This document shows, piece after piece, positions 35,398 to 44,417 of a DNA stretch of 64,000 bases. Position 1 is the first letter of the stretch. Every line of letters begins with the position of its first letter. Both the position numbers and the translations under genes were made by a program. The DNA is from CAWJAP01 sp963834365 (GTDB taxonomy: Bacteria; Acidobacteriota; Vicinamibacteria; Vicinamibacterales; Vicinamibacteraceae), in contig CAWIBS010000029.1 of the NCBI GenBank assembly GCA_963834365.1, positions 248,001-312,000 of the forward strand. The letters are read 5' to 3'. A model generated the notes under the pieces. It did no database searches. It was given only the letters and a program-made list of their open reading frames with translations, and had not been told where the DNA came from.

Positions 35398-36383
35398 GCC
35401 ATGGGCTCGCGCGACCGGTGGTGGAGGAAACACCGCACCGCGGTGCCCCCTGCCTCGACGAGCGCCGGAAGATCGGCGCACGGCTCGAACCGGTGCGAAC
35501 AGCGCGGGGCGAACGCGCACCCGTCCGGAATCCGGCCGAGCCGGGGCACGGTCCCGTCGATGGCCTGCAGCCGGCCGCCAGTCGCGCGGCCCGGCATCGA
35601 CGCCAGCAGACCGCGCGTGTAGGGATGGCGCGGCTCGCGGAACAAGGCGCGGACCGGGGCCTCCTCGACGACCCGCCCGGCGTACATGACGAGCACGCGG
35701 TCGGCGTTGTGCGCGACGATGCCCAGATCGTGCGTGATGAGGAGCAGCGCGAGATCGAATCTCGTCCGAAGCTCCCGGAGCAGATCCAGGATCTCCGCCT
35801 GAATCGTCACGTCGAGGGCCGTCGTCGGCTCGTCGGCAATGAGCAGCGCCGGACCGCACGCGAGCGCCGCGGCGATCAGCACGCGCTGGCGAAGGCCGCC
35901 AGAGAGCTGGTGCGGGTATTCGTCCACGTGCCGATCCGGTGCCGGCACGCGGACGGCGTCGAGCAACTCGATCGCGCGCGCCCGCGCGGCCTTGCCGCGG
36001 GCGATGTCGTGCGCTTCGAGCGCCTCCGCGATCTGGCTGCCCACTGTGTAGACGGGGTTGAGCGCCGTCATCGGCTCCTGCAGCACGAGGCCGATGCGCG
36101 CGCCCCGGACGCGTCGCATCTCGCGCTCGGGAAGCGTGCGAAGGTCCCGTCCTTCGAACCGGATGACGCCGGAGGTCACTCGTCCGGGCGGATCGACGAG
36201 ACGGAGGATGGACAAGGCCGTCAGCGACTTGCCGCAGCCCGACTCGCCGACGAGCGCAACCGTCTCGCCCGCGCGGACATCGAAGCTGACGTCGTTCACG
36301 GCGGGCACCAGGCGTCCCTCGATCGGAAACGCCGTGGTCAGGTGCTCGATGGCGAGCAGTGGAACAGGCCTCGGATCGCTCAT
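35355..36383 (-). CDS. Oligopeptide/dipeptide ABC transporter ATPase (OppD/DppD type)
   Basis: 342 residues. Walker A GESGCGKSLT, signature LSGGLRQRVLIAAAL, Walker B LLIADEPTTALDVT, and the C-terminal Opp/Dpp extension with the iron-sulfur-type Cys pattern (CAFAPRCSHRFEPCADLP). It is the first ATPase of a peptide importer, paired with the gene downstream. The last 14 residues (AAGLKPRPTAGGVR) come from a palindromic repeat, so the natural end is probably near FLHHRSREP. The start ATG at 36383 is at the family position. Confidence 0.88.
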   Translation of the reverse strand: MSDPRPVPLLAIEHLTTAFPIEGRLVPAVNDVSFDVRAGETVALVGESGCGKSLTALSILRLVDPPGRVTSGVIRFEGRDLRTLPEREMRRVRGARIGLVLQEPMTALNPVYTVGSQIAEALEAHDIARGKAARARAIELLDAVRVPAPDRHVDEYPHQLSGGLRQRVLIAAALACGPALLIADEPTTALDVTIQAEILDLLRELRTRFDLALLLITHDLGIVAHNADRVLVMYAGRVVEEAPVRALFREPRHPYTRGLLASMPGRATGGRLQAIDGTVPRLGRIPDGCAFAPRCSHRFEPCADLPALVEAGGTAVRCFLHHRSREPMAAGLKPRPTAGGVR

Positions 36384-36460
36384 GCCGTGGAGTGGCTCGG
36401 GCGGGGATGCTATCCGATCTCACGGCGCAACTTCGGGCGACGGACTACGGACTGCGGGCA

Positions 36461-36555
36461 TGGATTCTCTGACTCACTGATCCCTGAGCTCTGATTGAGC
36501 CGTGAGCCCTGAGCCTTGGCCCTGGAGCCTGACGCCAGACGCCTGGTGCCTGATC
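36461..36555. repeat. 7-bp degenerate repeat array (GCCCTGA/GCCTGAC type)
   Basis: GCCGTGA, GCCCTGA, GCCTTGG, CCCTGGA, GCCTGAC, GCCAGAC, GCCTGGT, GCCTGAT at a seven-base step from 36500, preceded by TGATCCCTGAGC-like units. It fills the gap between the mutase and peptide-transporter genes. Confidence 0.75.
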
Positions 36556-36561
36556 CCGAGA

Positions 36562-38115
36562 TCACCCCGGTTCGCGATGCTCGCCGAAGACCTGTCGCAG
36601 GGCGTCGGCGATCTCGCCGAGGGTCGCCCGCGCCTCGACGGCGGCGATGACGACGGGCACCAGATTCCCGCCGTCACCCGCCGCCCGGATCACGGCGTCG
36701 AGCGCCGATCGCCAGCGTGTGGCGTCCCGGTTGGCCCGCACCTCACGCACACGCTCGACCTGCCGCGCCTCGAGCGCGGGATCGACCGCGTGAACGTCGG
36801 CGCCCGGTCTTTCCTCGGCGACGTACCGGTTCACCCCGACGACGACGCGCTCGCCGCGGTCGACGGCTTGCTGACTGGCGTACGCCGAGTCCTGGATCTG
36901 CTGCTGAATCGTCCCCGCCTCGATGGCCGCCAGCGTGCCGCCGGCCGCGTCGAGACGATCGAGAATGGTGGTCGCCTCACGCTCGATGGCGTCGGTCATG
37001 GCCTCGATCGCCCACGACCCGCCCACCGGGTCCACGGTATTCGCGACGCCGCTCTCGTGCGCGAGGATCTGCTGCGTGCGCAGCGCGATGCGCGCCGATT
37101 CCTCGGTCGGCAGCGCCAGGGCTTCGTCCCGGCCGTTGCAGTGCAGCGACTGCGTGCCGCCGAGGACGGCGGCCAGGGCCTGGATGGCGACGCGCACGAT
37201 GTTGTTGTCGGGCTGCTGGGCCGTCAGCGTGCTACCCGCGGTCTGCGTGTGAAAACGCAGTTGCCGCGCCCGCGCGCTGGTCGCGCCGAAGCGGTCCGCC
37301 ATCAGGCGTGCCCAGAGCCGCCGCGCGGCGCGAAACTTCGCGATCTCCTCCAGGAAGTCGCTGTGGCTGTTGAAGAAGAACGACAGCCGCTCGCCGAGGG
37401 CGTTGACGTCCAGTCCTGCGGCGCGCGCCGCCTCGACGTAGACGCAGGCGTTGGCGAGCGTGAACGCCACTTCCTGGACCGCCGTCGATCCCGCCTCGCG
37501 GATGTGATAGCCGCTGATGGAGATCGTGTTCCACCCGGGCATCTCCCGTTCGCAGAAGGCGAAGATGTCGGTGACGATGCGCAGGCTGGCGCGGGGCGGG
37601 TAGATGTAGGTCCCGCGGGCGACGTACTCTTTCAGAATGTCGTTCTGGACGGTGCCCGTGAGCTGTCGGAGATCCACGCCCTGCCGTCGCGCGACGGCGG
37701 CGTAGAGGGCCAGCAGGACGAGGGCCGTCGCGTTGATCGTCATCGACGTCGAGACGCGGTCGAGCGGGATGCCGTCGAAGAGCTCGGCCATGTCGTCGAT
37801 CGAGTCGATCGCGACGCCGACGCGGCCCACCTCTCCCGCGGCCAGCGGATGGTCGGAGTCGTAGCCGATCTGTGTCGGGAGATCGAAGGCGACGCTCAGG
37901 CCGGTGACGCCCTGGTCCAGCAGGTAGCGGTAGCGGCGGTTCGACTCGGCCGCGGTGCCGAATCCCGCGTACTGGCGCATGGTCCAGAGCCGTCCGCGGT
38001 ACATGGTCGGCTGGATGCCCCGCGTGAACGGGAACTCGCCGGGGAAGCCGACGTGGGTCCCGGTCTCGTCCGACGGGACATCTGCGGGTGTGTAGCGCTC
38101 GCGATCCTGTGGCAT
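36562..38115 (-). CDS. Methylmalonyl-CoA mutase large (catalytic) subunit without B12-binding domain
   Basis: 517 residues from the ATG at 38115 (15 more from an upstream start at 38160). TIM-barrel mutase domain: FPFTRGIQPTMYRGRLWTMRQYAG in part, GLSVAFDLPTQIGYDSDHP, AGTVQ-like GTVQNDILKEYVARGTYIYPP, SISGYHIREAGST and HTQTAGSTLTAQQPDNN. Tyr49 (RQY) and Arg167 (VARGTY) match the two residues (Tyr89/Arg207 of the Propionibacterium enzyme) that set methylmalonyl-CoA specificity; isobutyryl- and hydroxyisobutyryl-CoA mutases differ there. The protein stops before any cobalamin-binding domain, so a separate small subunit must exist; it is not in the window. It would link propionyl-CoA to succinyl-CoA. 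Confidence 0.88.
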   Translation of the reverse strand: MPQDRERYTPADVPSDETGTHVGFPGEFPFTRGIQPTMYRGRLWTMRQYAGFGTAAESNRRYRYLLDQGVTGLSVAFDLPTQIGYDSDHPLAAGEVGRVGVAIDSIDDMAELFDGIPLDRVSTSMTINATALVLLALYAAVARRQGVDLRQLTGTVQNDILKEYVARGTYIYPPRASLRIVTDIFAFCEREMPGWNTISISGYHIREAGSTAVQEVAFTLANACVYVEAARAAGLDVNALGERLSFFFNSHSDFLEEIAKFRAARRLWARLMADRFGATSARARQLRFHTQTAGSTLTAQQPDNNIVRVAIQALAAVLGGTQSLHCNGRDEALALPTEESARIALRTQQILAHESGVANTVDPVGGSWAIEAMTDAIEREATTILDRLDAAGGTLAAIEAGTIQQQIQDSAYASQQAVDRGERVVVGVNRYVAEERPGADVHAVDPALEARQVERVREVRANRDATRWRSALDAVIRAAGDGGNLVPVVIAAVEARATLGEIADALRQVFGEHREPG

Positions 38116-38235
38116 TGCCCGGTGCGGAGACGACGGTCCGGAGGCGGATGTCAGCCCCAAGGCAGACGTCGGGGAGGTGGCGCGTGTCAGGCCGAAAAGT
38201 GCTGAAAAATCGGACGAATTCTACTTCATTCTGCC

Positions 38236-38264
38236 TTGACAGTGCTGGATCGCACGTCTAGAAT
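38236..38264 (+). promoter_or_regulatory. Strong predicted sigma-70-type promoter
   Basis: TTGACA (38236-38241), 17-base spacer, TAGAAT (38259-38264, five of six matches). Transcription should start near 38271 and leave a 5' leader of about 125 bases before the ATG at 38398. I see no riboswitch or clear hairpin in the leader. Confidence 0.75.
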
Positions 38265-38397
38265 GCCCCCAAGATCCTTCCCCGCTCTCCTCTCTATGCA
38301 GATTGTTCCGGCGCCTCGTCCGTTCGCCATCCTCCTGCGTGCGGACGCGGGCCTCCGCTTCCGGTCCCAGCCGGCAGCGGGTAAAGGAGACAGGCCC

Positions 38398-38718
38398 ATG
38401 GATGACACTGTCAACCGGCTCGCAAAGGAACTGGCACAAGCCATCGCCGCCGCCGTTCAGTCGGACGCGAACGTCGAGGCCTGCCGAGCCAGAGCACGGG
38501 CAGCAGGTTATGAGCTGCACCTCGCCATCGACGCGGAAGTGGGATTCGCCAACCGGACCCGGTCGGGCGCGCTGGTGAAGTCGCGGCGGGCCGTCAACGG
38601 CCAGCCGGCGACCTGGGGCCGCAAGTCCGCCGCGCTGCGCGAGCTGACGGCCAGCGATCGGCTCTTCCTCAAGTCACTCCGGATCGCGCCGGACGAGATT
38701 CCCGAAGTCAAGAGCTGA
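38398..38718 (+). CDS. Small protein of unknown function
   Basis: 106 residues; ATG at 38398 with AAAGGAGA eight bases upstream, chosen over an in-frame start at 38236 that lies inside the promoter. Mostly helical N-terminal half (VNRLAKELAQAIAAAVQSDANVEACRARA, seen in parts), then ELHLAIDAEVGFANRT and a basic stretch (KSRRAVNG, WGRKSAALREL), ending LRIAPDEIPEVKS. No signal peptide or membrane helix. Not recognised. Isolated with its own strong promoter and followed by a tandem repeat. Confidence 0.65.
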   Translation: MDDTVNRLAKELAQAIAAAVQSDANVEACRARARAAGYELHLAIDAEVGFANRTRSGALVKSRRAVNGQPATWGRKSAALRELTASDRLFLKSLRIAPDEIPEVKS

Positions 38719-38721
38719 GCC

Positions 38722-38850
38722 GCGGAGAAAATTCGGAGCCACGGACAAATATCTGAGCGGACAAAATCTGAGCCCACGGATAGGATCTGAGCCACGGATA
38801 AGATCTGGGCCACGGTTAAAATCTGACGAGATCTGACACGATCTGAGCCG
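38722..38850. repeat. 18-19-bp degenerate tandem repeat (GATCTGAGCCACGGATAA)
   Basis: About seven units, each containing GAGCCACGGA or a variant followed by an A/T-rich trinucleotide group and ATCT, such as GAGCCCACGGATAGGATCT, GAGCCACGGATAAGATCT and GGGCCACGGTTAAAATCT. Low GC relative to the window. It fills the gap between the small unknown gene and the end of gpmI. Confidence 0.8.
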
Positions 38851-38896
38851 GATCCGACGCCGGCACGGTTGCTGAAGGGGCACGTCCGTCGTGCCC

Positions 38897-40447
38897 CTAT
38901 TCCCCTATGAGGTTTTTCCCCGTCATCTCCTTCGACGGCTCAAGTCCCAGCAGACCGAGCATGGTCGGTGCGATGTCGCACAGCGCGCCGTGTGGAAGCG
39001 CTGGCGGTTTCTCCTGACCTTCACCACGCACGAGGATCAACGGCACCGGATTGGTCGTGTGTGCGGTGTGCGGCGCGTTCAGCTCGTAGTCCCACATCTG
39101 CTCGGCGTTGCCGTGGTCGGCGGTCACCAGCGCGGTGCCGCCGGCCGCCACGATCGCCGGAATCACCCGCGCCAGACAGGCATCCACGGTCCGGATGGCC
39201 TTGATTGCGGCCTCCAGGCTGCCGGTGTGGCCGACCATGTCCGGGTTGGCGAAGTTGCAGATGACCACATCGTGCTGGCGCGCCGAGACGCTGGCGATGA
39301 GCGCCTCGGCGACGCCCGCCGCGCTCATCTCCGGCTGCAGGTCGTAGGTCGCGACCTTGGGTGACGGGACCAGCGTGCGGTCCTCGCCAGGGAACGGCTC
39401 CTCGCGCCCGCCGTTGAAGAAGTAGGTCACGTGCGCATACTTCTCCGTCTCGGCGAGCCGGAGATTGGTGAGGCCGTGGCCGGCGAGGACCTCGGCGATG
39501 TAGCCCGTGGCCGGCTCGTTGGGGAAGACCACGGGGAACGTGTAGGTCGGGTCGTACTCGGTCAGTGTCGTAATGGCGAGCGAGGGAGAGCCGCCGCGAT
39601 CGAATCCCTCGAAGTCGGCGGCGCTCATCGCCCGCACGATCTGACGCATGCGGTCGGCGCGGAAGTTGAAGAACACCACCGAGTCGTCGTCGCGCACCGG
39701 ACCGACGGGTGCGCCGGCGCCATCGACGATGACATGCGGCTTCACGAACTCGTCGGTCACGCCTTCGGCGTAGGCGCGTTCGATGACGACCCCGGCGGAG
39801 GCGGCAGCAGGGCCGCGGCCGTGCACGATCGCGTCGTAGGCGAGCCGCGACCGCTCCCACCGCTTGTCCCGGTCCATCGCGAAGTACCGACCGGACACCG
39901 TCGCGATGCGGCCGGTCCCTTCGGCCGCGAGCACGCGCTCCAGGGCCTGGAGATAGCCGCGGCCACCGGTCGGCGAGGTGTCGCGCCCGTCGGTAATCGC
40001 GTGGACCCTGACGCGCGAGACGCCGCGGCGGCGCGCCAGCGAGACGAGCGCGTGGAGGTGCCGTTCGTGGCTGTGCACGCCGCCGTCCGACAGCAGGCCG
40101 ATGAGATGCAGGGTTCGCGAGCCGTCACGGCAGCGGTCGAACGCCGCATGCAGCGCCGTGCGGTCGAAGAGCTCGCCGTCGCGGATGCTCTTGTCGATGC
40201 GGGTCAGGTCCTGATAGACCACGCGTCCGGCGCCGAGGTTGGTGTGGCCGACCTCGGAGTTGCCCATCTGTCCTGCCGGCAGCCCGACGGCTTCGCCGGA
40301 CGCATCGAGCGTCCCGTTGGGATAGCGCGCCAGGAGATCGTGAAACGTCGAGGGATCGGCGAGCGCGACGGCGTTCTGGTCGCGTTCGGCGCGGAGGCCC
40401 CAGCCGTCGAGGATGAGAAGGACGAGGGGGGTGTGAGGGTGAGGCAT
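38897..40447 (-). CDS. gpmI: 2,3-bisphosphoglycerate-independent phosphoglycerate mutase
   Basis: 516 residues. Glycolytic interconversion of 3- and 2-phosphoglycerate with two Mn ions. Alkaline-phosphatase fold: LLILDGWG near the start, phosphoserine loop GNSEVGHTNLGAG, SDGGVHSHERHL, ITDGRDTSPTG, VVFFNFRADRMRQI, ICNFANPDMVGHTG and TADHGNAEQM. All metal ligands (D, H, S) are in place. It follows eno with a one-base gap, so the two consecutive glycolytic steps are co-transcribed. Confidence 0.95.
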   Translation of the reverse strand: MPHPHTPLVLLILDGWGLRAERDQNAVALADPSTFHDLLARYPNGTLDASGEAVGLPAGQMGNSEVGHTNLGAGRVVYQDLTRIDKSIRDGELFDRTALHAAFDRCRDGSRTLHLIGLLSDGGVHSHERHLHALVSLARRRGVSRVRVHAITDGRDTSPTGGRGYLQALERVLAAEGTGRIATVSGRYFAMDRDKRWERSRLAYDAIVHGRGPAAASAGVVIERAYAEGVTDEFVKPHVIVDGAGAPVGPVRDDDSVVFFNFRADRMRQIVRAMSAADFEGFDRGGSPSLAITTLTEYDPTYTFPVVFPNEPATGYIAEVLAGHGLTNLRLAETEKYAHVTYFFNGGREEPFPGEDRTLVPSPKVATYDLQPEMSAAGVAEALIASVSARQHDVVICNFANPDMVGHTGSLEAAIKAIRTVDACLARVIPAIVAAGGTALVTADHGNAEQMWDYELNAPHTAHTTNPVPLILVRGEGQEKPPALPHGALCDIAPTMLGLLGLEPSKEMTGKNLIGE

Positions 40448-40448
40448 C

Positions 40449-41756
40449 TCACGTCAGCTGTTTGAGCGCGGCGCGCCCCGCGTACTGCGCACGGGCGCCG
40501 AGTGCTTCTTCGATGCGCAGCAGCTGGTTGTACTTGGCCACGCGATCGCTGCGGCACAGCGAACCGGTCTTGATCTGGCCGGCGCGCGTCCCGACGGCGA
40601 GGTCGGCAATCGTCGAGTCTTCCGTCTCACCGGAGCGGTGCGAGGCGATGGTCGTGTAGCCGGCGGCCCACGCCGTGGCCATGGCCTCGAGCGTCTCGCT
40701 GACCGTGCCGATCTGATTGACCTTCACGAGCAGGGAATTGCCGATGCCCTGCGCGATGCCTTCCTTCAGGATCGCGGGATTGGTCACGAACACATCGTCG
40801 CCGACCAGCTGAACGCGGCCGCCGAGCATCGTCGTCAGCCGGGCCCAGCCGGGCCAGTCGCCTTCGCCGAGACCGTCCTCGATCGACGCAATCGGGTAGT
40901 CGCGCGTCCACTCGTCGTAGAGCGCGATCATCTCGTCCGAGCTGCGGGTCCTGTCACCGGACTTCTTGAAGACGTACCGGCCACCCTCCTCGAAGAACTC
41001 GCTGGCCGCGACGTCCAGCGCCAGGACGACGTCCGAGCCGGCCTTGAAGCCGGCCTTGCCGACCGCCTCCATCACGACGTCGAGTGCGTCGCGGTTGGAC
41101 TTCAGGTTCGGGGCGAACCCGCCCTCGTCGCCGACGCCGGTGCTCAGCCCGCGCTTCTTCAGGATGCTGCGCAGGGCGTGGAAGATCTCGGCGCCGATGC
41201 GAAGCGCCTCGGCGAACGACGTGGCGCCTACCGGCATCACCATGAACTCCTGGAAGTCCACGTTCGTGTCGGCATGCGCGCCGCCGTTCAGGATGTTCAT
41301 CATCGGCACGGGCAGCAGGTTCGCGGCGTCGCCACCGACCAGCGCACGCCGCAGCGTGCCGATGTGCTCGTAGAGCGGCAGGCCGATCTCGTCGGCCGAG
41401 GCGCGCAGGGCGGCCATCGACACGGCCAGCGTCGCATTGGCGCCGAGACGACCCTTGTTCGGCGTGCCATCGAGAGTGATGAGCGCCCGGTCGAGTCCGG
41501 CCTGGTCGAACGTCTTGTCGGTGATGGCGGCGGCAATCTCGCCGTTGATGTTGGCGACAGCGGTTCGAACGCCCTTTCCGGGATAGCGGCTGGCGTCACC
41601 ATCGCGAAGCTCGAGGGCTTCCCGCGTCCCGGTCGAGGCGCCCGAAGGCACCGCCGCGCGGCCGAACCCGCCGTCTCCCAGCTCGACATCGACCTCGACG
41701 GTCGGGTTGCCCCGTGAGTCGAGAATTTCACGGCCTACCACGCGCTTGATGTCCAC
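40449..41756 (-). CDS. eno: Enolase
   Basis: 435 residues. Converts 2-phosphoglycerate to phosphoenolpyruvate. Family marks: REILDSRGNPTVEVDV, SGASTGTREALELRDGD, MMNILNGGAHADTNVDFQEFM in part, GVGDEGGFAPNL, IEDGLGEGDW, QLVGDDVFVTN, KVNQIGTVSETLEA and SHRSGETEDSTIADLAVG, the universal enolase signature. Intact. First gene of the eno-gpmI pair. Confidence 0.96.
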   Translation of the reverse strand: MDIKRVVGREILDSRGNPTVEVDVELGDGGFGRAAVPSGASTGTREALELRDGDASRYPGKGVRTAVANINGEIAAAITDKTFDQAGLDRALITLDGTPNKGRLGANATLAVSMAALRASADEIGLPLYEHIGTLRRALVGGDAANLLPVPMMNILNGGAHADTNVDFQEFMVMPVGATSFAEALRIGAEIFHALRSILKKRGLSTGVGDEGGFAPNLKSNRDALDVVMEAVGKAGFKAGSDVVLALDVAASEFFEEGGRYVFKKSGDRTRSSDEMIALYDEWTRDYPIASIEDGLGEGDWPGWARLTTMLGGRVQLVGDDVFVTNPAILKEGIAQGIGNSLLVKVNQIGTVSETLEAMATAWAAGYTTIASHRSGETEDSTIADLAVGTRAGQIKTGSLCRSDRVAKYNQLLRIEEALGARAQYAGRAALKQLT

Positions 41757-41837
41757 GAAACGGATCTCCTGAAGGTTGTCGTGCAGTAGTCAGGGCGAGT
41801 GATGAATCTCGAGCCTCTAGCCGTGAGCCGTCAAGTA

Positions 41838-43116
41838 TCAGTTGACGCCCCGGCGATCCCACTCGGCCTCGACGGAGAGGACGTCGTGACCCGGCTCCTC
41901 GACCAAAGGCTCGTCTTCGGTCGTCACGACGACGATGCCGCTGTCGGTCACCGTGTGGCGTTTGCGATCCTCTTCGGCGCGGAAGCCGATGCACGCCCCG
42001 CGGGGGATGAACACGTCGCGATCGATGATCGCGCGCCGGATGCGCGAATGTCGCCCCACCCGCACGCCGGGCATCAGGATGCTCTGCTCGATTCGGCAGA
42101 AGCTGTGCACCCTGACGTTCGGACACAGGATGCTGCCGTCGACGCGACTCCCCGAGACGATGCAGCCGGCCGAGATGATCGAGTCGAGCGCCTGCCCGCA
42201 GCGCTGGCCTTCGTCGGCGAAGACGAACTTGGCGGGCGGCGCCTGCGACTGCCAGGTGCGCATCGGCCACTCCGGATCGTAGAGGTTGAACTCCGGGTTC
42301 ACCTGGCACAGATCCATGTTCGCTTCGTAGTACGCGTCGAGCGTGCCGATGTCGCGCCAGTACTTCGACGCCTTCTTGTTCTCGTCGTAGAAGCGGTAGG
42401 CGACGACCGGCGCGTCGTGAATCATGCGCCGGCAGGATGTCCTTGCCGAAGTCGTGACTCGACTGGCGCGCCGCGTCGGCTTCGAGCGCGCGATAGAGCG
42501 CGTCGGCCTCGAACACGTAGATGCCCATCGAGACCAGCGCCATGCCGTCGGAGCCCGGAATGGGCGCCGGGTGCTGGGGCTTTTCCTGAAAGCCAGTGAC
42601 CCGGTCGGTCGTATCGACCTGCACGACGCCGAAGCGCGAGCCGTCGGCGACCGGCACTTCGAGACACCCGATCGTGGACGCGGCGCCCCGCTCGCGATGC
42701 GCGCGCAGCATCTTCGCGTAGTCCATCTTGTAGACGTGGTCGCCCGACAGCACGACGATGTGCCGGGGCGTCTCGCGCTTGATGGACTAGAGATTCTGGT
42801 AGACGGCATCGGCCGTCCCGAGATACCAGTGCTCGCCGACGCGCTTCTGCGGCGGAAGAATTTCGATGAATTCGCCGAGCTCCTCCGCGAAGACCTTCCA
42901 TCCCATGCGGATGTGCCGCGAGAGCGAGAGCGACTTGTACTGGGTGGCGATGAAGATGCGGCGGAACCCCGAGTTCACACAATTGCTCAGGGTGAAATCG
43001 ATGATTCGATACGGTCCGCCGAAGTACACGGCCGGCTTGGCGCGATCCTTCGTCAGCGGATACAGCCGCTCGCCCACTCCGCCGGCGAGAATGATGACGA
43101 GCGTGTCGTCTGGCAT
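41838..43116 (-). CDS. glgC: Glucose-1-phosphate adenylyltransferase (two frameshifts as read)
   Basis: About 426 residues. Makes ADP-glucose, the committed step of glycogen synthesis. Pieces: MPDDTLVIILAGGVGERLYPLT with RAKPAVYFGGPYRIIDFTLSNC (nucleotide-binding GGxGxRLxPLT); SGDHVYKMDYAKML and VDTTDRVTGFQEKP; then YWRDIGTLDAYYEANMDL and a left-handed helix end (CIVSGSRVDGSILCPNVRVHS, GVRVGRHSRIRRAII). Frame changes are needed near 42785 and 42425. Length and motifs are normal once joined. Divergent from the secreted-protein gene. Confidence 0.9.
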
Positions 43117-43190
43117 GGGGCGGATGATACCACGACGAACACGGCCCTCCGGTCGCCTCAACTCGCTGAGAATCAGTGATTTGACAGGGT

Positions 43191-43219
43191 TTGACTTGGC
43201 CTGTTTGGTCGCCTATGAT
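43191..43219 (+). promoter_or_regulatory. Predicted sigma-70-type promoter
   Basis: TTGACT (43191-43196), 17-base spacer, TATGAT (43214-43219). It points at the secreted-protein gene starting at 43263. Confidence 0.75.
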
Positions 43220-43262
43220 CGAGAGGCTCGCTCGCCAGGTACGTCCCGGAGTCAGTCGTTTC

Positions 43263-44405
43263 ATGGTGCGCACAACAACCCGGGCCATCCCCGTCACGTT
43301 AATGCTCGTTGCCGGCCTGGGCGTGAGCCCCGAGGCCCAGCATAAGGACGAGAAGAAGGCTGGCGACGCCGGCCTCAATCAGGCTCAACGGCAGGAGCTG
43401 GCGCCGGTATTTCGGCTCGTCGACGACGTGATGAAGGGGATGGCACCGCGGAACCTATCTCGTTCCCTCGCCCACGGCCAAGGAGCCGGCGCGCGCCCCA
43501 GGCGCAGGCCGCGCCCGCCGATGTGCCGCTCGCATTCCGAAACGACTTCCTCAAGGCCCAGAACGAGCTGATTTACGTGCCGTTCACCGCGCCGATCGAG
43601 CCGGGCAAGCTCGCCGCGCCTTCGGTGGCCGCCTATCTGCGCGTGGCGCCCAAGGGCCGACCGGCGCGGTACCGCCGGCCGCCGGCTCCGACAAGAAGGC
43701 CAAGGACGTCAAGGACCCCGCGGCGAGCCTATCCGTTCGAGGACGTCTATTTCACCGATTTCCGGGCGACCGCCGGACAGCCCTTGAAACTGACGCGCGC
43801 GTTTGCGGTGCCGGCCGGCAACTACGACGTCTACATCGGCGCTGCGCGAGCGCCCCGCCTCAGGGAGCGCGCCGGACGCACCGGTGAAGGTCGCCGTGCT
43901 CAAGCAGGAGCTCGCCGTCCCGAACTTTCACGGCGAGGAGCTCCAGACGAGCTCGGTCATCGTCGCCGACAAGATCGAGCAGTTGACGGCGCCGCTGGCG
44001 CCGGAGGCACAGAAGGAGCGTCCTTATGTGCTCGGCGACGCCGAGATCGTGCCGGCGCCGGATCTGAAGTTCAAGAAGACCGAGGAGCTGAGCGTCATCT
44101 TCCAGGTGTACGGCGTCAAGATCGGCGACGACAAGCGGCCCGATCTGACGGTGGACTACGTATTCCTCCAGAAGGACGGCAGCGGCGAGAAGGCGTTCAA
44201 CAAGACGCCGCCGCAGGCCTTCAACGCGCAGACCCTGCCGCCGAACTTCGATCCGTCGGCGGGGCATCAGATCGTCGGCGGCCAGGCGGTGCCGCTCGCG
44301 TCGTTCCCGGAAGGGGATTTCCGGCTCGAGATCAAGATCACGGACAACAAGGCCTGCAAGAGCCTGACGCGCGAAGTGCTGTTCTCGGTCGTCCCCGCGT
44401 CGTAG
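43263..44405 (+). CDS. Secreted protein of unknown function (several frameshifts as read)
   Basis: Start MVRTTTRAIPVTLMLVAGLGVSPEA (signal peptide), then KDEKKAGDAGLNQAQRQELAP; next frame PLAFRNDFLKAQNELIYVPFT and PGKLAAPSVAAYLRVAPKG; next AYPFEDVYFTDFRATAGQPLKL; last frame VKVAVLKQELAVPNFHGEELQTS down to RLEIKITDNKACKSLTREVLF. About 380 residues with frame changes near 43475, 43665 and 43850. The end pattern (LASFPEGDFRLEIKITDN) resembles the C-terminal domain of large acidobacterial GWxTD-type envelope proteins. Role unknown. It lies 12 bp before the receptor-like gene. Confidence 0.55.
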
Positions 44406-44417
44406 CGGAGGCTGCGC

